NCBI RefSeq assembly: GCF_000002875.2
Contig: NC_009415.2
Coordinates: forward strand, 940,001 to 1,004,000
Direction: 5' to 3'
Source: Leishmania infantum JPCM5
Taxonomy: Eukaryota; Euglenozoa; Kinetoplastea; Trypanosomatida; Trypanosomatidae
DNA: 64,000 bases
Shown: one piece after another, positions 56,686-64,000 of the stretch
Layout: each line of letters begins with the position of its first letter
Position numbering within the stretch: position 1 is the stretch's first letter
The notes under the pieces: model-generated
The model's database searches: none
Seen by the model: the letters and a program-made list of their open reading frames with translations, nothing else
Told to the model about the DNA's origin: nothing
Program-made: the position numbers and the translations under genes

Positions 56686-59170
56686 GGTTAACGAGACGAG
56701 CGCGGTGAGAAAACTGTGAGGAAATGGTGACGAGGAGGTGTGGGTTAGACCCTGCTCCGATTTGCCTGCTGTGCGGAGAGGAGGCGGGTGACGAGTTTGC
56801 TGACGGTTACTTGCGAAAGAAAAAGGCGCTGATCGCTGCACACAAGTGGGCAGCTGCGGTTTAGAGCTTACGAGAGAATCATGGACGTGCACAGTTGGTC
56901 ATACCACCAAGGAGGCGACTAGCATGGAGAGAGACAGAGAGAGAAAGAGCGAGGGCGCTTGGGCTAGCGAATGTGAGCTTTTTGCAGGCGAAACAGTGAA
57001 AAATGGTGTGGCGACAGATTTGCAGAGATGCAGAGAGCGGCGGAGACGGGGAGCAGAGGCGGACAAAAGAGCTCTGGATGAGGGCCGACGAGCGGCTTTG
57101 AAAGAGCGACATCGATGTGAGCCACGGCCGTGGGGCAAATCTCTAGTTGTTGAGAGGTCCGCTGCACTCGACGAGGCGCCGACGTTTTCAGGAGAAGAGA
57201 AGCACTACTGCCGAGAACAGGCACTGCTCACTGCAGTGGCCCTCCGTGTGCGCACGAGTTGTCATTTCTTTTTTCTTTTTTTTCGTTCTTTTCGCTTCTG
57301 CTGTTGCTTGTGCCCGTGCCGACATTTTTTTAGCCATGTATGCGTTGAGGGAGCAAATCTGTCCTTTGCCAATGATGGTGGCAACACACACACACAACAC
57401 ACAACACACATGCATACCGAAAAAGGTACACCTTGCTCAAGAGGAGTCGCCGAGGGAGCTTGGATCTTGCCTCTCTACGTGTAGAGGAGGACCATCAGCA
57501 GCACTGCCGTGTATAAGAGGGTGGTGGTGATGGTGGGGGCCAGGCAGCTTTTCAGCGTTGACGAAAAAACGCGACGGTGCTGTTCCTGTCAAGGGTAGAT
57601 GTCAAAGCAGAGAAAACAAAATAAAAAAAACAAAATCTGCAAAACGCTTGCCTCGAGCGGCCGGCACACACATGCCACACGTTCCCTGCACAAACACTCT
57701 TCTTCTATATATATATATATATGTATTCGTTGTGATTGTTGTGATTTGTTTTGCCCCATTTCGCCCTCCACCGCGCTGCCATCGAACGAAGCCATGATCA
57801 TACCCACGAACATAAGGGGAGGGAGGGGAGAGGGTGGTGATGGCGATGGTGGTGATGCGTCGCTACTCTCGTTTTGGAGCAGCACACAAACAAAGAAGAC
57901 ACACGACACGTGACCGCGGCTTCGCTGTTATTTGTCTTTTGCTGTCCCTTTATCGGTTTCTCATGGAACGGAGGGGAGTGGCATCACCCATGTGAGGCAC
58001 GCTGCCGTTCCACCGTGTTTTCTGTCCCGTCTCCCACCCCGCTTTTTCCTGAGCTCCTTCTATTCATTGAAGGTGCGGTTGACTGTACGTGTAGACGCCG
58101 TCGCAAGACCGGCGCGAGGCCATAGCTGTCTCCACCAAAAGAAAAAGACGTGGCCATACAGTGTGTGCTGGGCTGAGATAGAATGCACAGTGATGCCAGC
58201 GACTGGGAAATGCGAAGCTGCAGTGAGTGGTGGCTTTGTGAAAGCCAAATATATGTGCACCACTCAGATGGTTCTGAGTTTCATCGGCTGCATGCCATTC
58301 ACAAGCACACGCACACACCCGCCACCGCGAAAACGAAGTGAAGGAAGCATGGGATAGAAGCACTACAAACGCCTATCTCCATCCAGATCACAGCATCGAA
58401 CAACCCCTGTATACAGACTTGATAAGGGTGGAAGGGGTTATTCTACACGCACGGCTTCCCTGCATGTTGTTTTTCAGTAACGCCCACACACGCGCGGCGG
58501 GGAGAGAGAGACGTCAGACCGCAGAAAGACGCGCACACGATGATGTAGAGGATCTCAGCAACGAAAGCAGTCGAAAACGACGCAGCTAAAACACAAAAGA
58601 GGGCTGCTGGTGTAAACGAATAGTAGCTAGAATGGGGTGATGTCGTCTTTGCCGCTGCTGTTGCGCCCCGCCCCATGCATCTTTCACCCCATTGTCGCCC
58701 TTCAAAAAGACGAGGATGTCACAGGACGAGAGAGAGAGAGGCGGAGCACGCGAGCGAACAAGAAGAAGCGGCTCGGGCGTGCGGAGAGGGACACGAAGAA
58801 GGGTGATGGTGGTGGTGGTGGGGGGGGGAGGAAACAGTGAAAAAAAAAAAACAGCAGGCTCCACACATGCGGGTACATGCCCGTTACACGTGCGTAGAAG
58901 ATTGCTCACAATCAATGGCAGAGAAGGTGTGGGCGGATGGAGACACCGCCACGTAGAGACGAGAGAACCAGCGGGGAGTAATGGCGGGAGAGAGAGAGGA
59001 AGGCAAGCAGCAAATGCGTAGAGAACGAGGGGGCGTGCAAAGCAGTGAGGACTCGGGCAGGAAGGACGCACGAGATGGCCTGCCACGCACTAACTCCGTT
59101 CTTGGCATTGTCGCAGTCGTGGCCAGCGGCAGCGCGGAGCTTGATTGCCGATCGGGCAGCTGCATACCGT
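56686..59170. other. Intergenic region
   Basis: Contains an (AT)n tract at 57706-57722, CA tract near 57387-57410, GGTGATGGTGGTG repeats near 57520-57535 and 57831-57858, and a G8 run at 58820-58828 with an A12 run near 58839-58850. No gene on either strand that I can support. Confidence 0.55.
57706..57722. repeat. (AT)8 microsatellite
   Basis: A pure AT alternation in the long spacer upstream of the CorA-like gene. It is unusual in this GC-rich window where most dinucleotide tracts are CA/GT. Confidence 0.9.
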
Positions 59171-60322
59171 CTAGGCAGCACTCGCCGTGGTGCCGGCTTC
59201 CCCCTCCTCTGAGCATTCACCAGGATCGCGAGGGTCATCAGGACCCGCGCGTGGCAAGTAGTCGGCGGAGCCGTAGTTGCAGGGAACAAACGGCTTCTCT
59301 TCCGTATCACTGGAGAGGCGGTGCACTTCATCCCACAGCCCCCACGCCGAGGTGAACGCGTCCGCCGTTGGTGCGACAGTGACGACAACGAAGCCGTCCA
59401 CTGGAGCCTGACCCGCAAACGGTAGGCGCTCGCCAAAGCAGGTGAAGCTGCGATCAATGGTGAAGAGATGTCGCCCACCAGCGCTCCTCTGCAAGCTGCG
59501 CTGAGCCTGAGGAGTGCGGACGGCATCGCTTCGCTCCGGACGCCGGGTCATCGTACCATGGTGATCCTGGGACATAAAGAAAAGCTGAATAAACTCCTCT
59601 GGCAGCTCGCGCCCCACCGTATACAGTGGTGTGCCTGCCATGCGATGCTGCATGTCCCGCTGATACTGCCGCAGAAAGATGTTGCGCCGCTCCACCGAGA
59701 GCATCGCGCGTCGATCCTCGCGAGCCATCCGCTCCAGCTCCTTCCGAGAATAGTGCGCCCGTAAGCGGAGTTGGGAGAAGAAGGACGCCTTGCTTGTGCT
59801 CGTTAGTTTTTCAATGCGGTTCTCCGGGGCCATAAAGTAATCGAAAACGGGTGGCTCCGCTGCTGCCGTGCTAGGCGACGCCTGTTGCTCAGGGCTGTGC
59901 GGCTCGTCAGCGGCTTCGGCGGCGCCAGCCGGCAGTGTGCTCATCTCGGGCGGTGCAACAATGTGCAGACTGGTCTTACCTTCAACGCCAGGATGAACCT
60001 TCTCACCCTCGCGCACGATGCGATTCCACTCCTCCTCTGGCATGTGCCGCACAAGCACCTGCTGCCGTGTGAGCTGCACGCACAAAACAGAAACGGCATC
60101 GTCGCGCTCGACGATGGCTGCGTAGGGCTCGTTGTAGCGACCTCCACCCCGTCTTATCAGCTGACTCTTCGTGCTACGCGGGCGAAAGTCGTCCGCAAGG
60201 CGGACAGCCATCTCTGGCAGCGATGCGCTGGAGGAGCGACGCGCATGTTGAATCGGGCTGCTGCGCTGACGATTCTGGCGGTGAATACGACACCCACAGA
60301 CACCGTCACCCGCAGCAGGCAT
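59171..60322 (-). CDS. Hypothetical protein (383 aa)
   Basis: Clean 383-codon frame from ATG 60322; Met38 (MAVRLADD) is an alternative. Features: a basic N-terminus; an Ala/Glu/Pro-rich linker near 130-160; an Arg/Glu-rich helix (RKELERMAREDRRAML) near 190-210; a segment with PLYTVGRELPEEFIQLFFMSQD; and a beta-like stretch with GFVVVTVAPTADAFTSAWGLWDE; then an acidic tail. No membrane segment, signal peptide or recognised domain. The sense strand upstream has a T-run (plus 60378-60388) and AG at 60354-60353, consistent with a splice site ~30 nt before the ATG. Confidence 0.72.
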   Translation of the reverse strand: MPAAGDGVCGCRIHRQNRQRSSPIQHARRSSSASLPEMAVRLADDFRPRSTKSQLIRRGGGRYNEPYAAIVERDDAVSVLCVQLTRQQVLVRHMPEEEWNRIVREGEKVHPGVEGKTSLHIVAPPEMSTLPAGAAEAADEPHSPEQQASPSTAAAEPPVFDYFMAPENRIEKLTSTSKASFFSQLRLRAHYSRKELERMAREDRRAMLSVERRNIFLRQYQRDMQHRMAGTPLYTVGRELPEEFIQLFFMSQDHHGTMTRRPERSDAVRTPQAQRSLQRSAGGRHLFTIDRSFTCFGERLPFAGQAPVDGFVVVTVAPTADAFTSAWGLWDEVHRLSSDTEEKPFVPCNYGSADYLPRAGPDDPRDPGECSEEGEAGTTASAA

Positions 60323-61084
60323 TACCTGGGAATGAGGGAGTCACAGGTGGAGCTCACAACAAGAGAAGGCGACCAGCAAAAAAAAAGAGCACCAGTTCTT
60401 ATGAATAGTGATAAGCAACGCGCTTCAAGAAAGAGTAGGATCGCACCAGCTGCAGACCACAACTTCTGCCAGAGCAATGAGCCGTGCTTGCAACTGAAAC
60501 GCCAGTGAGAAGCGGTGTAGGCTTGACCGTCAGCAACGGGTGTCGCGGAGTAGCTGCTGAAACGCGATATCAATCCACTGAAGTGCGCTGCAAAGAAACC
60601 TGAGCAGCAGTTTCGAGCGCACTCTCAGGACGAGTTTTCGTCTGCCCCCGACGAGGGGATCGGCTAAGCTGCGAGAGACGAGACCGAAAGAAGAGGAGGG
60701 AGAGAGCAAGCGAATCACAGCTATATTTGAACGCGCTTGTCCATTTCGGCTGTGCCGTGCGAGAGGGCGAGCACCGGGCGGCCTGCAACAGGGCCACGCA
60801 CATCAAAGAGATGGCTGCTTGCATTCTCGCCTCGCGTTGAGACTTCTTGCGCTCGTTCGTGCAGATAAGCATACTACCAACTGGGAGTGATCGGCGCGGC
60901 GATGCGCTGACGGCACCGCTGCACGCGCGCGAGAAGGAAAGGAAAAGGAGGGGTGGGTGACAGGCCAAAACGAGACACATACACACGCTTCTTTGGGAAC
61001 AATGAGAGGGAGAGAGCGGGCTAGAGAGACCACCTCTTCAGGGAGTATAAATCTTTTTTTCCAGTGAAGCGCGAATTTCGCTTT
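60323..61084. other. Intergenic region
   Basis: Spacer with the splice region of the 383-residue gene (sense polypyrimidine at plus 60360-60390) and no gene. Confidence 0.45.
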
Positions 61085-61563
61085 TCCACGTGAGTTCAAC
61101 GTTACGTTGCCAGACCTGTCGCAGGTTCCCATCGCGTGGTGCGGGGCAGCTCCAGGCATGAGTGAAAGCGATTTGCAGACTCAGTTATCGGAGCGCGGCA
61201 CCTGCCTCAAACACATCCCACCACCCCCGCCTTGCAGGTCGCCTCAGGCTCCCCACACCAGTTGGCAGCGAGGGCCAGGTGAGATACGTTCATGGCATGC
61301 TCACACTTCGCCTATTATATGAATGGCGCAAGCGTGTTCGCCGCCGCAGGTTACTCCAGCACCACGCCATCCAGGACCTGACCGCCGACATCAGCAGCGG
61401 TACATCGCTTGGAGCTCGCTATGCCGCAGGCACTAGGCCATGTCAGCACCAGAAGTAGCTCGGCATTGGCAAGGTTAGGTGTGGAGGAGGGGGGTTTAGT
61501 GGCTTCTTCACAGAGAGCGGAAGGAGGTGTATCAGACCCTGAGATACGACGCGCTGAGAGGTG
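61085..61563 (+). mobile_element. SIDER-like element, diverged copy
   Basis: Shares CCATCGCGTGGTGCGGGGCAG, CTCAGGCTCCCCACACCAGT, GGCACTAGGCCATGTCAGCA and the 3' end ATACGACGCGCTGAGAGGTGT with the other copies. It resembles the minus-strand element at 9076-9636 more closely than the 613-bp pair in its middle part (CACGCCATCCAGGACCTGAC and the CGCCGACATCAGCAGCGGTA segment are shared). No coding capacity. Confidence 0.65.
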
Positions 61564-62444
61564 TGCTACCCCCGCCCCGCCACGAGGGAGAGGAAAGCCG
61601 GGAGAATGACAATAGAGGAAAAGCACGCACACACACAAATCCAAAAGACACACAAGGAGAAAGAGAACAGGCCACGCGTCATGCTCAGCTCGCCGGCGCG
61701 CGTGTGTATGGTATATCGTCGAGTATCCCCCACGAGAACAAGAGGGGGCACCCGCAAACATCATCGACTCTCCCGCGGCATCGCACTGGCACGCTCAAAA
61801 GCGGCGCATGGACATGAGCACTGAATTGGAAACCGATAGAGAAAACGAGAAAAAGGTAAAGAAAAATGCACAGAGACAGTAGCTTCCACGCTAAAACGGA
61901 CGTAGCCGCGACTCCTCATGTGTCTCGACCACACATGTACAAGGAGCATACAGATATGTAGACGTGTACAGATACAGACCCCCTGCCTCCTCCCTCCCAC
62001 GACACAGATGGACGTGCGCACGCACGCCACCAGCCAAAAGAACAGAGAAACCGGTATATACATATACATGCACAAACGCGCATAGGGCAGGCAGACGTGA
62101 GGGAGGAAGCGAGCCAGACGAGGTGGCACACGATAGAAGGAGGGGCCGCCGGGGGTGCGCCGGCATGAAGGCGGAAACAACAATAATACACATCCATAGG
62201 AGATGAAGGGCAACGCATAGATGATGAGTCATCACCCCGCAGCACCACCCCTACCATCTATGCGCACACACCCGTATTTGGATTGGATAATGGGAAGGGC
62301 AGCAGTAGTCACAAGGCGAAGCGGGGAAGAACAGCAAACGCGCAACACCAAAGGCGTTTCCGAATCACCAGTCGCTCACTGCACAACACACAAGAAGATG
62401 GGGCACTCCCCCGCCTGTTTGCGGGCATCTCTTACTACACCCTT
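61564..62444. other. Intergenic region
   Basis: CA-rich short tracts near 61623-61633 and 62040-62080; no gene visible. Confidence 0.45.
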
Positions 62445-63371
62445 CTATGGGCGCATGCGCGCCGCTGGGGCTGTGGTCGAATCGCCTCCCGGGCCTTGCA
62501 CGCGGGCAAAGAGGTCGCTTGCGTGGGCGCTGCACGACAACGCCTCCGTGGTCCGGTAGCAGCCTCCCTTTTGACGCGCACATGCCACAACCAACGGCAC
62601 GCGATGCACGACCTCAGAGGACGAGGGCGCCGAATGCGCATCCCGACAAACTCGACCACCGCGGTTGCTGGCCTCGCTCATCTGCCGAGCAGCCGACGAC
62701 GTCAGCTTCGTTAGCAGCATCTTTTCATAGAAGTGAGCCATGGAGTGCGGCGGAGTCGGTGAGGTTACCACATTACGCGGCGGCCATGTGATCGCAGTCA
62801 TCCGGCGACAAGAGCACCGGCTGCACTGGCCGCCGCGGTAAGAGAGTGGGTATTCCCGTCTCCATCGAGGGTGAACGTTTGAGCAGAGTGGCAGTCGTGA
62901 TCCTCCAATAACATGTTGTGCCGCTGCGGGCTAGTCCCGCCTGCCGTCTGGTGAGCAAGGAGGCCCAGACAGGCCGCCGAAAGATGATATCTGCTTGAGT
63001 GTCGACCCTTCCGTGGCATCGACCGTGAAGTTAGAGGACTCGGTGGTGGGCGTCGCCGCGTTTGTGGCTGATGTCGACGCGCTCCGCTCGGCGAAGGTGC
63101 TCTGAACCGTGGGTGTCGTGATATCAACAGTTCTCCACAGTCTACGGGGTCGGACCATTGCATGCGTTCGCTGGTTGACCGCGGATGGGAAGACGAGTCC
63201 TCGCCTTTCTTCGCTTTCCGGGATTCGTTACGGAGCTCTCGACATGCGCTGGAAGCGGGGGGAGAGTGTCACCCTCGCTTCCGCAGCCGCGGCGACATCA
63301 TCACCTCCACTGACATTGCGCTCAACTTTCACAGTAGAGCGACCACGGCTGCGCACACACTTGCCACTTGG
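62445..63371 (-). pseudogene. Possible decayed 3' continuation of the edge gene
   Basis: After the TAG at 63374-63372 the same frame stays open except for two more stops (TAA near 63217, TAG at 62933-62931) down to a stop at 62445, which is few stops for ~300 codons. Protein-like stretches occur in it (TVQSTFAERSAS, near 63100; HFYEKMLLTKLTSSAARQMSE near 62760-62700). A neighbouring frame also reads well near 63240-63120 (SRKAKKGEDSSSHPRS). Either the upstream gene once extended here and decayed, or this is 3' UTR with chance coding look. Confidence 0.35.
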
Positions 63372-64000
63372 CTACTGATCGGCCTTTCCGCGTCTCTCGT
63401 CGCCCAAAAGGAGGATACCCGAAAACATGTCGTTTATCGACGGCTCACTAAACAAGGACGGCACGGCTGATGGAGTCTCATCAAAGGGCGCTGAACCACT
63501 GGGACGTCGACTGTTGCTCCGACTGGCGTCTCCTCGATCACGGGCGCTGTCGCTTCTTCGGTAAGAGTCGGCGGAAATCGGCAGGCGGACTTCCTGCGTA
63601 GTTCTCCGGACCATCTTCACGCCAGACTTCGTCCTCACAGCCGTTTCCTCCTCTTCTCTATGTAGGATGTAGGAGAAACTGTCGTCGTTTGGCAACACGT
63701 CGACGGCGACACCCGTCCCCGGCTGCGCCTCCCTTCCTCGAGAAGATTTCCTTCTCGCCGCGCTGAAAATCGGTGAGGCCGTCGCAGACGAAAAAAACGA
63801 TTTGTAGAGCGGGAGTTGGCTCACCCTGATCTGGTCTTCTATCGGCGAGCGCGGCGTTATCTCTTTGGTACAGCTTGCTATGCTGCTGCTGCGGCTACTC
63901 CGCCCACTCTTCGCTGCCTTCGACATGCGCCGCTCCCGCCTCTTAGTGAGGTGGCGGATTACCGACGGGTTGCCGAGAGAGACAGGGGAGGCATCGTTGT
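63372..64000 (-). CDS. Hypothetical Ser/Arg-rich protein, 5' end cut by window edge
   Basis: Minus-strand frame open from the right window edge to TAG at 63372. An internal ATG at 63926 exists, but the frame continues upstream of it to the edge with plausible codons (ending HLTKRRERR before Met), so the true start is probably outside. About 209 codons are visible. Composition: Ser/Arg-rich with SRSSSIASC, an Arg/Glu patch (HREEEETAVRTKSG) and a hydrophobic/Leu patch near the end (NDMFSGILLLGDE). No domain recognised. See the following segment for possible decay of a longer 3' part. Confidence 0.55.
   Translation of the reverse strand, partial: NDASPVSLGNPSVIRHLTKRRERRMSKAAKSGRSSRSSSIASCTKEITPRSPIEDQIRVSQLPLYKSFFSSATASPIFSAARRKSSRGREAQPGTGVAVDVLPNDDSFSYILHREEEETAVRTKSGVKMVRRTTQEVRLPISADSYRRSDSARDRGDASRSNSRRPSGSAPFDETPSAVPSLFSEPSINDMFSGILLLGDERRGKADQ

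Overview
The window looks like nuclear DNA of a trypanosomatid, most likely Leishmania or a close relative. It is GC-rich, every supportable gene lies on the minus strand, no introns are visible, and the genes are separated by long spacers. Those spacers carry polypyrimidine tracts (sense strand) of the kind used for trans-splicing, many (CA/GT)n tracts, and dispersed copies of a degenerate ~0.5 kb retroposon that resembles SIDER. Gene content fits: a GP63-type metalloprotease, a tail-anchored tryparedoxin, a ubiquitin-L40 fusion and an M20 dipeptidase. From memory this combination recalls Leishmania chromosome 31, but I could not check that here. I see no strand switch, so the 64 kb reads as part of one polycistronic unit transcribed right to left.

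Layout, left to right (reverse of transcription): edge-truncated gene with an N-terminal membrane anchor (1-559); tail-anchored tryparedoxin (3532-4092); a weak coding relic (6505-7660); a frameshifted second tryparedoxin copy (7855-8402); a minus-strand SIDER-like element (9076-9636); a frameshifted unidentified gene (9985-11134); a 1117-residue low-complexity protein (14892-18245); another broken unidentified gene (19560-20690) abutting an odd G/C-only tract (20700-21130); a further relic (21705-22190); GP63-like protease (23803-25713); a Ser-rich tail-anchored protein (28096-29916); a SIDER fragment (32400-32730); M20 peptidase (33653-35068); ubiquitin-L40 (35790-36176); SIDER-bearing repeat copy 1 (37264-37876); a 500-residue hypothetical (38146-39648); Sec14/CRAL-TRIO-GOLD gene 1 (42237-43799); a weak relic (44934-45911); repeat copy 2 (46822-47434); CRAL-TRIO-GOLD gene 2 (47750-49225); disabled CRAL-TRIO-GOLD gene 3 (50289-51744); a coding relic (52195-52570); a 489-bp copied piece of the CorA gene (52710-53198); the CorA-like transporter itself (54379-56685); a 383-residue hypothetical (59171-60322); a SIDER-like element (61085-61563); and an edge-truncated gene with a possibly decayed 3' continuation (62445-64000).

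There is no single operon-like pathway. The main themes are a Sec14-like lipid-transfer family expanded in place, thiol redox (tryparedoxin), surface proteolysis (GP63) and Mg2+ transport. The striking feature is the amount of decay and duplication: about seven broken genes or relics beside about thirteen intact or edge-truncated genes. Two long near-identical direct repeats (613 bp, 9,558 bp apart; 489 bp, 2,257 bp apart) could drive rearrangement.
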